From positions 30,663,001 to 30,727,000 of the forward strand of contig CM059587.1 of the NCBI GenBank assembly GCA_030407085.1: a DNA stretch of 64,000 nt, written 5' to 3'. The stretch comes from Trichopria drosophilae. Lineage: Eukaryota > Arthropoda > Insecta > Hymenoptera > Diapriidae. This document shows positions 33,849 through 48,400 of the stretch, one piece after another. A program made the position numbers and the translations under genes. Numbering within the stretch: the stretch's first letter is position 1; each line of letters opens with the position of its first letter. Below the pieces are notes generated by a model that saw only the letters and a list, made by a program, of their open reading frames with translations, did not search any database and had not been told where the DNA came from.

Positions 33849-36800
33849 CTAACGATTAGCACTCTTGCATTGTCGCAGAGCCTCATTGAATCCCTCACAC
33901 AGAGAGATGTCTGTCTGGTTCTGAGCACATTCCAAGAATTGCTTGACTTCCCAGGCACAAGCTCCACCAGCCTGTGGGCCACCCATTCCAGGTGCAGCAG
34001 CGGGTGCAGCCGCTGGTGCAGCAACTGCTGGTTCGCTGGAACCGCCGCTGAACATTCCAGTCATAGCATGACCAATGGTGTGTCCAACTGCAGATCCTAT
34101 AGCAACTCCTCCAGCAGTTGCAGCCATTTGTCCCATCAATGAAGGCTGCTGAGGTTGAGCAACCATTGGTGTTGCAGCAGCTGGGGCAGGAGCTGGCACT
34201 TGTGATGCTGGTCGAGCAGGTGCTCGTGTAGCAACTGGCCTAACGCTATATGAAAAATATAAAATATAATTACCCAATACAACTTTTAATTAATGAGTAA
34301 TTTTTTATATGTTTAATTATTTATTAGATTCTGTACGCAATGAGAATCATTTTCTAACATTTTTTAAAAATCAACCTATTTATTATATACGTTAAGGAAA
34401 GAGGTTGAGTGCAGACTTACATGAAAACAGTTTAAGACCTATATTTTATCACATAAATGGATTTTTGATGTAAATAAATATCTGAAGTCGTTTGCAAACC
34501 CAGTTAAGCAACACTTGTGTCCCCGGTTATGCAGCGCCATAAACATCACTCTTTTAACATTGTTATCATCAAACACGAGGTGCCTAAACAGGCCCCAACC
34601 CAAAAGTTCGCGTATTTCAAAATTTCTGTTCGAATCTAGACTATTTTTTGATTATATTGTGAAAATTTCAAAATCATCTGTGGAGCCGTTTTCGAGAAAA
34701 TCCATTTTTAGTATTTAAAGTATTGAAAAATTTGCTATAATTCCATTGAACATTAATAATACATTTATTTTATTATAAGAATATGTAAAAAGACATTGAG
34801 AATAAATAAAGGCTTTATTTATTATTATTTATTATTATAAAAACGATTAAACAATTAAATTTTGTATATTAATGTACTAAACTGCTATCATGTTATAAGG
34901 CATAGATAGTGATGCCATTGTTCTGATGATATTTATACATTTATAGCACCAATTAAATTGTTTTAAACATGTAAACTATTATACAAACAGCGGGCAAAAG
35001 TTTCTTCACATAGTCAGGATGTGTTTTTAAAACTTTGCTTTTTTCCACACTTACTGAAAACTAAAATGCACAGATTCCATGGCTTGCTCCGAGTAGAAGG
35101 ATAATCCTTTTTGTATTTTGTCGCAATATTGTTCTAAGTGAAAAAATTCAGCATGAATTTTCTGAGTCAAGTTGATACCTAAATCTGCGTGTAACTCACT
35201 TTAAAATGAAAACAAAGCTTTCACATACTTCAGCAAACCTACATTTGCACGAAGGTAGGAATACGATTACAATAGTTAGATATTATTAGATTTATAATAT
35301 TAAAAATCGATTTTTGAGTGATTTAATTCACTGAATATATCATTTGTAACATTCACAATAAAACCTTTATTTATTCTCAATGTCTTTTTACATATTCTGA
35401 TAATAAAATAATTGTATTATTAATGTTCAATGGAATTATATCGAATTTTCAATATTTTGAATACTAAAAATTGTCCAGATTCGAACCTAAAAAGAAAATT
35501 TGAAGTGCAAGAACTTTTGGGTTGGGGCCTGTTCAGGCGCACCAGGCAAATGTTACCACTATTGTTGCAGTGAAGTAATTCGTAGGACAAATTAAATGAA
35601 CTCCCTGAACTTTGATAAATAAAGAGATCTAAACAAATTTCAAATAAACACAAAATAATAATTTGTATTAGAAAAATAAACAAAGTAATACATTTTATAT
35701 TGAAACATTGAAAACTCCTAAATTTGGAATTTCTGTGGGTTTCACTCAATATTTCTAGTTTCACAAAATTTTTTAAAATGCTGCAGAACCAAGGACAATG
35801 TTTTAATTCAATAAAAAATATAGCCTTGGAAAATTGACTGGGCTTTCTCTCTATTTACATGGAATCATTATAATTCCCCAGCAGAAATAAGAAAGGTATA
35901 AAAGCATAGGAAAACGTACAAAAATGTACAGAAATGTAAGATATCGTACAAAAATGGTTTTTTTTTGCAAATTCAAACATTTTGTACACTTTCGTACGTT
36001 TCCATACAATTTGGTACGTTCATGTACATTTATGTACGGTTTCTTACGTTTCTGTACATTTTTGTACGAATTTCGTTTCTGCTAGGGTTTTGCAAGGGCA
36101 AAAAGTTAGGTATAGATATTAGCTTTACAATAGTAATTTGATCATCAAAATTGAATGATCCTGATCAAAAGTTATGGATAATAAACAAAACTCGCTGAAT
36201 AACAGGTGCCTCTCTCCTATCTATATTGTGTAATGTGGTCAAGTGTGCTAAGCGTAATATGACTTTTATAATTTTTCATTAATTATTTTTCCTTTTTTAT
36301 ACTACATGTAATTTATATCAATTTAATAACTCTGTGTATTTGATATATAACACAATATGTTGTGTTATATCAATTACTTTGATGTGTAATTTTCAATGAA
36401 ATATAATATAAAACCTCTACATTTCAAATCTGTTGCTATGAATTGGCTGATAGTTTCAACATCATATCATTTTATAATATTATGTATCTTTTTAGTTACA
36501 TAAATATGTGTGTGACCAATACATATCTTAAACGGAACATTTGTCATATGGGCAAATCCACAGAATTTTTGACTTTCATTTTATTTTAAGATTCACGTAA
36601 ATAAGCTGTACAGAAATATTTATAAAACATTACTATTTACTGAAAAGGCTATGCTTTTCAAGGTACAGTTATTTGTTTTGCATGATAGTTGATTAAAAAA
36701 CCAAAGGAAACACGAAAGCTCATAAAATTTAAATAAACTGCTGCGTGCAAATCATATTTTTTTAAATATTTTGTTCTGTAACTTTTGGAACGTGTATTCT

Positions 36801-39800
36801 TTTCATTTGAAAATCATGTCGTTGATTAATGGCACTTTATAAAAGTCAAAGATACTTGAAAAATAAGTGTGCCTATCGCTTAATAAGAATGACATGCATC
36901 CAAAGTCGCGTGTAAAAGAAATTATTGAAAATGGAATCTTCGTTAATTTCTAACAATAACTTTTGGAACAAACAATATTATGGCTCCATACTTTGGGAAT
37001 TTTTAATTGATGATATAATAAGTGACGTATTCCAAGGAATAAGATGTGCCTTGTCTCATCTCAATTCTGTGCCTACTACAACCTATAGCCTTCGTGCGTA
37101 ACTGTTGTTGAAAAATGACACTTTTATCAGGAACACGAACTATACACAATTAAATGCCTCGATTATTGGCGTAATTTATTGTTTTAGGTGTCATAATAAT
37201 AGTCTGAACTTGTTCCAGAAATACAATACGATGTTCAGGGGTAAAACAAGACATGAAATTATCTCTTTGACACAAACTCCTTTCTTTACACGGAAAGATG
37301 CTGAAATTTGTCACGCGTGGGTTTTATTGGTAACTGATCATAAATATGTTGACAAATATTAAAAATTGAAGATGGTAGATACAATATGGCGGACCAAATT
37401 CCTAAAAAGTTGCTTGAACCAGCTGAAACTGTGTATTCGGGGTCGCTCATCGGTCGAGATTCGCTATAGCTTTGCTCCAGAAATAATGAAAATGTAACTT
37501 TAGGTAACTTTGTTTTTCATCTCCCTTGCTTCATCTTTTCTGGTTAAAAATGAATAAATATGGTACTAATGACAACTTACGTTATACCTATTTAAAATTT
37601 TTTTTCAGGATTGCAGAGATTGTAATGCCTTAAATCTACTGAAATAAATGTTTGCTGCTAAAATTTGTATATTATGAACCTAAAAGCAAAAAGAAAGAAA
37701 ACCCCCAAATACCCAATTTGAGCTTGTGTGAGTAACTTCTTACAAATTCGCTCTTCCATATTGAACTCGCCATCTTGAATTCTGAATATCTGTTGACGGA
37801 TTCATGACCAGTAACTTAAAAAACCCTGAGTAACCAATTTCATCTGTTTTCCGTGTACAGAAATATGTTTGGTTCGAAGATATAATTTTAGGTCTCGTTT
37901 TACCTGACTGCGCTGGAACAATCCTTTAAAAGTCGTAACGTGTCATTTTTTCTACATTTTATATGTTTAGGAGTGGCCTCAGGTGGATTTTAAATGTGTG
38001 CCACCGAAAAAAAAAATGTTTTTCTTAAAGCGTAAAGTTAAAAGTTCTGTGGATTTACCCATATACGATTTTATGCTACATTCCTTGTAAGTTTGACATA
38101 ATAATGTACTATGTATTTTATAATCTTATATTTTATAATGAACTGTCTGAAAGTTATTATGTGGGATCATATAATCTAAGCTCAGTTATAACAAAATTCC
38201 AAACTGTATAGGGTAAGTGAGGGTAATGTCGGCTGGCCCCAATAGTTGGCTACACATTTTGGTTTTTGATATAAATTTTAAATTACATCAGTAATTTTTA
38301 CGAAACGGGTATGGTGCTCATGTACGTAATTACTATTATATCACATTATGGTACTAGTGGCCACTAGAAAATTGTGGTACTTGACAATTTTAACTGATAT
38401 ATGCATAGCCCCATTTTATGGCAAATGTCTCCGTTTTCTCATATTTTTCGTAAGAAAGTAATAATTTCGTTTAGAAACAACTTTTTCCGAAGTTACAAAG
38501 TTGTGAAATGCTGAACAATGGATTACTTAATTTGGTTAATTACGAATTAGAATGATACTTTACAGCAATAAATAAAAAATTCCATTCTTTTAGATGGTGG
38601 CTGACCACTGCAGCATTTATGGTTTTCTTGTTTTTTGTTTATTTATTTCGAAAAATAACGAAATATAATTATACATGGCCAATGCTTTTGAAGTATTCAG
38701 GTGCCCTATACTGAACAAATTAATATAGAATTAATAAGTATAGTTGCTTTAAAAGCAACAAAATAAAATTTTTCTTGACCGCTTGTAATTCAATTAAATA
38801 GATAAAAAATTATTACTTGGTAAGAACGGTCGATTTACTAGGGAATACAATTTTGAAATAAAACGTTAAAATTAGACATTTGGGCTTTAATATAAACCAC
38901 AATAGATGAGAAAATTTCTATTTTCGAAATGTCTAATTTTAACGTTTTATTTCAAAATTGTATTCCCTGGTAAATCGACCGTCCTTACCAAGTAATAATT
39001 TTTTATCTATTTAATTTAATATAGAATACTACAGAAATATTTAAGAACTAAAGAAATACAAAAATGCGGGACTATGTCCTTAAGCGGCTGACTATACCCC
39101 CATCTACCCTATTACGTGATAGGAACAATATTACATAAAGCAACATTTAAAAAGTTGACATTACAAACGGATTTAGATAAATTCTTTATGGTTAATTAAT
39201 TTCAAAAGCTGCATATTTTAATGTTTGAATTCTCTTAACTGTTAACTTTATAATATCGTTATAGTACATAATGTTGAATGTTGAAACTTTATATCGCTAC
39301 TTTCATAGAAAATGTAATTTTTGTTATATTATATCTGATTTTATTAAAAACAGATGTTCAAATAAAACAATGAACTAAAATTTAAGAATGACATTCATTA
39401 GTAAGGTATATGCAGACATATTTACAAAAATTTATCAGGAATTAAATCATGATCACTATGAACTAATTATATCAATTATGGTAATTTAAAAAAGTAAACA
39501 TTGCCACATTTGTTGCAATAACAATGACCAAAATAAATTTCGGAGAATCAGAAAAGAAAAGGTTCTATATGTTGGTTAAATGTATTTGATATAGACCATT
39601 ATTAATAGCGTTGCACGTGAAAATGAATTTGTCCGAGTATTACGTAATTGTCGCGGAAAGAAAATCATTAGAAATACAATTTTTTATGGTTGCGTGAAAA
39701 TTAATTTAGAAATCATGGAACGCGTCATGATGACATGCGAATGAAACGGAGTCGGAGTAGATATAACAAAATGCTTGACGTCAGAACGCAGTATTTTCTT

Positions 39801-39938
39801 TCTTTTGTGTGACCTCGTGCTCGACATGAACGTCGTTCATTAGATATTTCAGCGAAACATGGCTCAATACAATACAATAACTTAATTATTGACTTACGTC
39901 CTTGGTGGAGGTGCAGATGCTCGTCCTCGTCGTGGCAT
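33849..39938 (-). CDS. CHCHD2: CHCH-domain mitochondrial protein CHCHD2 (CHCHD10 family), two coding exons
   Basis: Exon 1 is 39938-39898 ([14 protein letters not shown], donor GTAAGT) and exon 2 is 34245-33849. Together they give 438 nt and 145 residues. The N-terminus is basic, Ala/Pro rich, as expected for a mitochondrial targeting region. The middle has a Gly/Ala hydrophobic segment ([18 protein letters not shown], then [10 protein letters not shown]). The C-terminus is a twin CX9C CHCH domain with Cys110, Cys120, Cys130 and Cys140. CHCHD2 proteins are imported into the intermembrane space, associate with MICOS/respiratory complexes, and can act as nuclear regulators. The 5652-bp intron (34246-39897) is unusually long for so short a gene and is filled with MITEs. 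CHCHD2 and CHCHD10 are not separated by these data, and insects often have one gene for both. Confidence 0.95.
34579..35543. mobile_element. TIR element in CHCHD2 intron (GGTGCCTAAACAGGCCCC ends)
   Basis: The left end is ggtgcctaaacaggccccaa and the right end inverted is ggtgcgcctgaacaggcccc. The arms pair for about 240 bp (for example ttctcaatgtctttttacat with atgtaaaaagacattgagaa). No coding content. Confidence 0.85.
35876..36087. mobile_element. MITE with CCCCAGCAGAAA ends in CHCHD2 intron
   Basis: Left end ccccagcagaaataag, right end cgtttctgctaggg. The 210-bp interior is almost wholly made of variants of gtacaaaaatgtacag and cgtacgtttc. Confidence 0.75.
36088..38209. other. CHCHD2 intron, mostly unclassified
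   Basis: AT-rich intron sequence. A diverged copy of the dispersed aatatggcgga unit occurs at about 37375-37400, and part of another (gccatcttgaattctgaat) at about 37770. No alternative exon was supported. Confidence 0.4.
38210..39110. mobile_element. TIR element B, copy 2, opposite orientation
   Basis: Left end agggtaagtgagggtaatgt, right end inverted agggtagatgggggtatagt. These are the same two distinct ends as copy 1 (10836-12149) in reverse order. It carries a different nested foldback (38788-39021). Confidence 0.85.
38788..39021. mobile_element. 234-bp palindromic MITE nested in element B copy 2
   Basis: The halves pair almost perfectly. Left: ttaaatagataaaaaattat and cggtcgatttactagggaat. 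Right: attccctggtaaatcgaccg and ataattttttatctatttaa. The centre lies near 38905. Confidence 0.85.
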
Positions 39939-40272
39939 TTTGCTTGCGATTCTTATTAATCAATGAACTAAACGAGGAAATATTCCCTGATGCAATAATA
40001 CTTTTTGGAGTGTTGTGAAAAACGTTTGAAGTTTTCTTCTTCAAAGCCAAAATTCGACTGCTGAGTTGAGTCTTTCTTGGGTTGGTTCTGTGCGGTAGTC
40101 TGCCGACTAATCATCTACATATAGCGATCAGTTTCCGATTCCGCATTTCACATAATGCGCAATACAATAAAGGTGCTATTAATTCGCCGATAAGGTAGGT
40201 ATTTACGTCAGAAAACGTAAATAATAGAAAGGACCTAATACATATATTTCCAATAATTTTCCTTCAATAATA

Positions 40273-40494
40273 CCCAGCAAACGAAAATTCATTGAAATTC
40301 ATTGAGTGATTTTGAATGAATCTCAATAGATTTGAATTGGTTTTCTTAATCACTAAACATCAATAGAAATCTATTCTACAGAACTGCAACGGCAACCAAT
40401 GATTTTCTATATTGTTTTAAAATCATTGATTTCAGTAAGTGCTTATTATATTATTGAAATTCATTCAATTTCATTGGTTTTCGCATTTTTTAAT
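40273..40494. repeat. Word-repeat MITE-like element (CCCAGCAAACG start)
   Basis: Starts cccagcaaacgaaaattcat and ends near ttcattggttttcgc, which is its rough inverted match. The interior is made of ttcattgaa and gattttgaatg variants. Confidence 0.5.
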
Positions 40495-40807
40495 GATTTG
40501 GTATTAATAAAAGGTTGTACATTTTATATATTAATTTTTCTAATTATTTATTATTACATTATGGTACATCTTATCACATAAGGAAATATTATTGCTAACA
40601 CTTAAATTGTGGTGATTTTCTAGTCCCATGGTGTTTTTCAAGGTGTAAATCTGGTAGAATACTGAAAAAGCTGGAATAATTTATATTTATTAATTAAAAT
40701 CTTTTAGAGTAGATTAGACTATCTTAAGGGTATACCATTAAGTAGTAATCAAAGCTAAAAAAATGTAAATTAAAAAGTTCTGACTCATTTTTTTTTAATT
40801 CGGACTT

Positions 40808-40993
40808 CATAAAGACAATTCTAAACATTGTTTATTCTTCTAAAAAGAATAAAAAACAATTAAAGAGAATTGGCCGAGAATTTTCTGCAATATATGATTT
40901 TTCGATATTGGAGAAAATTCTCGGTCAATTTTCAACAAATTTCTTTGATTTTTTTTAAAGAGAGCATACAAAATTGTTAGAATTGCCTTTATG
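40808..40993. repeat. Short palindrome about 185 bp
   Basis: Left cataaagacaattctaa and right ttagaattgcctttatg pair. The inner arms gaattttctgcaatat and gagaaaattctcgg continue the symmetry. Probably a small foldback element. Confidence 0.6.
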
Positions 40994-42443
40994 AAATTCA
41001 AAATTTGAAAATTCGATTCATTAACTTTTAATTTCAATTTTTTCATTACTATACTTTCTTCTAATTGATTTAAAAATTTGGGTGTATATAAAAACACATT
41101 TTTTTTATATTACGGATGGATTTAAAGAAATTCAATTTAAAAAACAAATTTTTTATATTTTTTATTCCAACATCACTGACTTCCGCGTCAAAAGTTAATC
41201 AATTAATTTAAACATTCAAAAAAACGTATTTCCGAAAGAATTACGCATGGATTTTTAAAAATTCCATTTCTTTTCGAGGAAAAAATTGTTTTGTGAACAA
41301 ATTCACGTTCGCATAATTCAAATGGCGATTACTGAATGAATAATTAACGAAATTCATTCGGATTTGCGCCAATCGGTTGCGATATATGAGGCAAAAATAA
41401 TTTTTTCGATTTTTGAAAAAAAAAAAAAGAAAAATTTTCTCAAAAGTTACTAGGCACGTAAGGAATATACGTAGTAGAACCTCACACTAGTGAAACTGTC
41501 GGGACTGCGGTTATTTGTTTCGACAAATGTTTACGATTTCTCTCAGATTTGAAAAATTATTGCTATTCTTTTAATGTGTAGGGTGAATATATAAATACAC
41601 GTAGAACTTTACGTTATGTATGTCTACCTTCATATACACGGGCATATAAAATGAGTAAGCTGGTGGTTTACTAGTGTGAGATACATACAATATTAAAATA
41701 CCAAATTTTTTGCGATTCGTTTGCAATTTGTACGAATCGTTTGCGAATGACAATTCATGTCCATTTTGTAGAATAAGTAAACAAAGCCAGGAAAGCTTAT
41801 TTATTATTTATTGAGGAAAATAAAAGTTACTAGATACAGTACTATATCTAGCTATAAAAATCGTAAAAATATTTGAAATCGTTTACGTTTCGTTTGCGAC
41901 CGATCTTAGGCATTTTAGAATCGTTTGCTAATTACTTAAGATAACTGATTTTTCGTTTCTGAAATTTTCGTTGCCGAAATATGCATGATAAAATATATCG
42001 AATTTCATTACGGCCTATCTATATATGATGTGAACGCAGACGTAAGGGACATAACGTAGGAAAATTCAACCAATCACAGAAAATCAAGAAATGGGGCGGC
42101 AGCTTTATTCGATATGTACCCGAAATTTAACATTTTTACGTCTATTATCGTAATCGCCTGCAGCCAGTCCAGTGGTTGCGGAACGGAATGCGGAGAAATA
42201 ATAATACGTAGTTTCCAATCTATAATGCATGCAGGCACAGATCCCACCAAATTTGTATAATCGTAAAAATTTCGCAATCCCCCCTTCTTTACATGTACAT
42301 GTATTTTGTAGTGGTTTCTGACGCTAAGGTTATGTGGTCCCGTTCGGTTTCGGTTTATTATCCGAATTAAATATTACAATAAATAATTTGTAGTACACGA
42401 CGCTATAAATATTGTAGAGTTTCATTTTTGGGGTCTTTCTACC

Positions 42444-45400
42444 ATGGATGTGACATGTTGCGTACGCAATTGTTCATCAAATGAAAATACTGAAATTGAT
42501 GGACGAAAAATCACTTTTCATCCTTTTCCCTCTAACAACAAGTAAGTTGCGAATTTGTCTGTTTCATAATTGTATTATATTCGAAGGCTTCTTGGAGGCT
42601 TTGTTGTACTAGAATTGTTTCCTAATATATTTGCATGTACAGAAAAGTACATGTATATTACAATTGTAGATTTTAAACACGGTTGTATTAATAGTTTTGT
42701 AGATTTCATTAGCTATGTGAGAGGACTTATTAGACCTTTTATTATATCAATCGAAAATTCAAAATTTGTATGTAATTAATGCATTTATTGTACTGCCGTA
42801 CCTCGGAAGAAAAGTCGTATATCTATTTTTGCCAAAATTGAGATAAAAATATGTTTGTAATCAGCAAAATGAAATACATCATATTCTGAACATAAACATT
42901 ATGATTATTTATTATAAATAAATTTAAATAATGATTCGTTTCTTACATAACCGCCGTAGAGTCTAAAGTAAGTTTATCTCATGATTAATGATTATGATTA
43001 GAGAATTTGAAATAATAAGTAAAATTTAATTAGGAAACTAAACCTTAAACTCCTCAAAATAGGTTAACTTAAGGTGAATTATAGAAAATATGTTACAAAA
43101 ATTACATATTTACTTCCTTGGAAACTTTAAATTATACAGGAAGAATAAAATAATCTCATAGTAAAATGTTAAATTTGGATTGTTACACCTAAGTTATATC
43201 CAATTTATAACATTTAGAAATGGTAAACATATAGTTTTGTTAGTCGCAGAAATTAGGTTAAGTCGACATATGAGTATGAAATCGCTTATTAACGTCCTGG
43301 ACATCAAAGTCCGTGGACGAAATAGAAATATAAATGTGATTACATCAAGTACACCTAATAACTAATTACAACTAACGAAATCCAATACTGAATTCATCTC
43401 GCTCGCTTAGTGGTGGGTTCAATGACAGCAAAAGATTGTTTTAAATAAACTATCACGAAGTTTGCGGCAGTATACAATTAAATCAGCATGAGAAAACAAG
43501 AACTAACAAATATATTAAACACGTAGTAAAGTAAATAAGAGAGGACGCATAATTACATACATAAATTACCAATATTCGTAGTACAAAAGTATGATTAACC
43601 ACTTCAGTGGTAGCTGTTTAAAAAAAAAAAGTGCCAGAAGTGGTACAGCCCTATCCTTAAGATATCGAAAAACGGTGAAACACGGGTTCCATTTTTTGCT
43701 AAAATATATCATTTAACATTTAATTAATCATTTAAAAAATCAAGTAATATTTCACATTTATGTCGGCCATCTTAGATCCACCATTTTGACTTTACAAAAT
43801 CTGACTTGAAATTCGTAATCAGTGACCCAAAAAATTTCCGAGTACCAACTTTCATCAAAATCAAGTAAATTTTTTACATTTATGTCGGCCATCTTGGAAC
43901 CGACATTTGAATTTTCAAAATCTGATTTCAGATTTATAATCAGTGGCCCCGAAAACCCCTGAGAACCCAGTTTCATAAAGTTTGGGTAATTTTTCGCATT
44001 TCGGTTGGCCATCTTGGATCCGCCATTTTGAATTTTCAAAATCTAACTTCAGATTCATAATCAGCGACCCCGAAAACCCCCGAGTAACAATTTTCTGCTG
44101 TTTTCCGTACAAAGAAAAATGTGCGCCGCACATTTTAATAAATTTAGCAAATTTACATCCGCCATATTGGATCCGCCATTTTGAATTTTCCCATTTTCAC
44201 GACTGATTCGGATTCAGCGACCCAAAATATCTTGGTATACGAAGTTTCATGCAAATTCATTAATGGATGATATATGTACAAAAAAAATTATTGACAAACG
44301 TGGTAATGGATCATATGTGTACATTTTGCAATAACTTTTACAAGTCTTAATGAATTTGCATGAAACTTTGTATACCAAGATATTTTGGGTCGCTGAATCC
44401 GAATCAGTCGTCAAAATGGCTAAATTTATTAAAATGTGCGGCGCACATTTTTCTTTATACGGAAAACAGCTGAAAATTGTTACTTGGGGGTTTTTGGGGT
44501 CGCTGATTACGAATTTGAAGTCAGATTTTGTAAATTCAAAATGGTGGATCCAAGATGGCCGACATAAATGTGAAATATTACTTGATTTTTTAAATGATTA
44601 ATTAAATGTTAAACGATATATTTTAGGAAAAAATGGAACCCGTGTTTCACCGTTTTTCGATATCTTAAGGACAGGGCTGTACCACTTCTGGCACTTTTTG
44701 TTTTTTAAACAGCTATCACTGAAGTGGTTAAATGTCATTATAACTAGTTGAGATACTAATAAAACGAACATAAATATCTTTTGCAATGGGCTACAAAGCC
44801 TTGACTTATCTCTACCGGTGTAATATGTCGAGGTAGTAAATTCCATTTACGCGTTAAGCGAAAGACGGTTGAATGAAAACATCTGTTTGATCTGCATGAT
44901 CTTTCAAATAAAGGTCTGAAATTTACAGAATAAATGATCTCTCTATAACTAAATAAATTTGAAATTTGGGATCCAGTGACTAGGCCTGAGAGAATCTTCT
45001 TAACTAGTATTGCATCATTATATTCATGAATAGACATGAGTGTATGGATTCCAAATTTCTTAGAAACTAGACTATAATCGTGGCAATCATACGCCATAGG
45101 ATTGCCAGTCTTATATGAAAGGTGCCGCATAAACCTTTGTTGCAACACTTTCTAAATCCCTTTTGGCACATGCAGTAAAAGGAGACCATATCGGTGAAGC
45201 ATATAATAATATGGGTTGAACTAAGGTTTTATAAATGGACAATATAGCAAGAGGATCTTTGAAACTTCAAAAATTTGAAACTTCAAAAATTATGGAAAAT
45301 GTAAACTAAATTTATAATTTTATATTATGTATTAATACTTTTATGCTTTTTACTATTACGTTATATAAAAACCTTGAAGTATGTTACTAAAGAGATGATA

Positions 45401-48400
45401 AAAATTACAGTTATAGTAATATATAGTACATAAAGTATTTGAACAATAAAAAATGTAACTGTTTAGTTTCTTAAATGCATTTAAACGCTTGTTGTTTCAA
45501 ATTTGAAAACCGTTCGCTGTTCTAGCATTTAAATGTGTAATTTAAGTTAAATTCCCCTCTCGTGGCACCGAAATGTACGTGTACACAAACTTCAAAATCA
45601 CGGAAAACTTACTTGCCGCAAGACATCGAACTGAACGGACACGAACTACTACAGTAAAACCTCTCTTATTCGAACCTTTTTTCAACGAAAATTGATATCC
45701 GATGATTTATTAAGTCATGAATTAAAATATGCGTGTATCAAAAATAATTGTTCAAAATAAACGAATTCATATTTGCTCAAAAAACAGTTTTTCATCAATA
45801 TCTGAAAATCGTCAAAATGGGGATACTACTTTATTTCCGAGGTACAGCAGTGTATTGTAAATATTTACAAATTATTTATTATTTACAGATTAAAAAAAGA
45901 ATGGGAAGAAAATAATGCGCACTTTACAGAGGGATGGTCTAGTGATGGAAAATCGCCCCATATATGCGATAAGCATTTTACTAAAAGTAATTTCACAGAT
46001 GATAATAAATTGAAAGCTGATGCAACACCAACAGTATTCAGTAAGTACAAAACCTATAACTCAACTAATTACTTATTATTTTTAAATATAAGGTAGGAAT
46101 AATTATTGTACAGAATTTACAATAAAATTGAGTAAGATTTTTCACTACTTAAATGAAATGTTGTTTTTGGTATGTTTTTAATAAACATAACCGCTCTAAT
46201 TTCTTACATAAAGATCGTTCCAAACTTATTTTCATTTATGAATGTCAAGCGCATGAATATAGATTTTGATACCAATTTAAAAAATGTTAAAAAACCTCTT
46301 TTGACAAAAAATGCAATTTTATTTTATTTTTTTTAAATCAATATCAAATTTTCGCAATTTTGAAAATTTAATCAGATAATTAAAAATAAACAACAACAAA
46401 CGAATTGCGTTTTCACTCAGTACCTATATAATATAAATAACTATGACATTTAATAGAAATTAAATTTTAATAAATTCAAATTTGGTGGGTTTTTATCTGG
46501 CAATGCAATTGGTCGTGATTGCATCAATCAAACATTTCAACATGGTATTTTCGGGTTCTTCATATTTTTCATATAATTAACATCTCCAATCAGCATTTTT
46601 AACATTTTTCTTTAAAAAATGTTTCTTCAAAAAAGCCGCCTGCTCGGGAATCGAAATGATTCTGACAGATGGCGCTTGGAAAATATTTCAACCAGGTTGA
46701 AATGTTTGATTGATGCAATCACGATCTATTGCGTTGCCCGATAAAAACCCACCAAATTTGAATTTATTAAAATTAGCACCCTAAATGGTATTAATATCGA
46801 TTTTACCAGAGAACCAGTGCGCAGCAAATTTACGGCTAGTTTCACTATCATATAAATGACGCTTTGTTACACGAAAATTTGCATTTGCCCCTGTTCCCCA
46901 AGTCCGTCGAAACGTTGAACATTTATTTCTATTTGTTTTACAAACTGTAAGTATGACTATTTACGAAATGATTTTGAGAATTTGATTTTATAAGTTTTTT
47001 TTACTCAGTTTACGAAAAATTTAATTTTTATTAAATGTCATATTTATTTATATTAATAAGATAATTTAAAAGTACAAAAAACCTTTAAAAATTAGAAGAA
47101 ACACATTGTTGATACATAAAAGTTCATGTTTCTGCATGTTTGAAAATTAGGATCTAGCAAGTTTATTAATTGTAATTATTCTAAGGTTTACAATTGAAAT
47201 TTTGTATATAATAAGGGAAAGTACAACTTTTAGTATTGCTGTATTTTTTGATTATACGTATTTAACTTTGTGGTGATAACACTTTAAAGACAGTTCATTT
47301 TTGTTTTAATTTTTTCTTTAATATTAAAATATACAATAAGTTACGGTCTTATGTCGTATTTTATTATGATGTGGATAGATTATATACCGATATTAAATTG
47401 CGATAATCAATTTACGAGATAAAAATGTGATAACGTCTGATAATGGAGAACCCCCTGTGATATTATATTATATTTATTCTGAAGCTTCCATTCCCATCTA
47501 TTTAAATAGGCTACACTGTAAACAATCTGTAATGAAATAAGCCACGTATAATGGTAATTTTACAAGCTTGTTGTAATTTCCCTACTACTAGAAGTTCGTT
47601 TAGTATAAACTATAAAATAAAATAACAGCAATCACAGCGAAATATACTTAACCCATTAGCCTATGAGATCGCTTAAAATAGAGTAAACTTGTAGTTATAC
47701 TAACACAATCTAAGAACAATTTATTTTGTTAAGTCCATCTATAATCTTGCAAAAATATTTAACTTTCTCGATGTTTATATTGACCAAAACTGAAGTCTTT
47801 AAGTGGGGGAGTATTTGGATTATTTGCCATATTAATTAATCTGTTAATAGGTGAATATAAACCATACTCAGTTCTGTGAATATTTGGCTTAAAAAGTCTA
47901 GAATATCCAAGGTTATAAAGATTTTCATGTTGTATAAATAAAGAGTTCAATTCCGGACACTAAACCATTATTAATTTTATACAGTAAACATGCATTTTGA
48001 TAAGTTCTATGTGACTCCGGTGAACTTAGTTTAAATTTATTTGCTACCTTAAGATAATCATAAGTTCTAGCTGGATTATACAACATCAACTTAAATGCTA
48101 TAAATGTTAGAAATGTATGCTGAACTTTTTCTACTTTTTTCTTATGACTCTCAAAGAAAGGGGACCAGATGGGCGAACAGTACATAAGTTGATATTTTAC
48201 CAATGAATTATATAGTGTTAATATTGCTGTTGCATTGTTGAAATAATGGCATTGTCTTTTTAGAAAACCAAGCGTTCTCATTGCTTTGTTAACAACATTT
48301 TCGATATGTTCAACGAAGGTTATTTTACTATCAATAAGAACCCATGGATCTTGTATCATTTTTACTCTCTCAAACTCTATACCGTTTAAAGTATATCTAT

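Larger units (their letters stand above)
39939..42443. other. Divergent intergenic region between CHCHD2 and the THAP gene
   Basis: It serves as the 5' flank of both genes. It holds a CCCAGCAAACG-start word-repeat element (40273-40494), a palindrome (40808-40993), and a stretch of repeated cgtttgcgaat-like words (41700-41940). No separate gene was found. TATA boxes cannot be chosen reliably in this AT-rich sequence. Confidence 0.45.
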
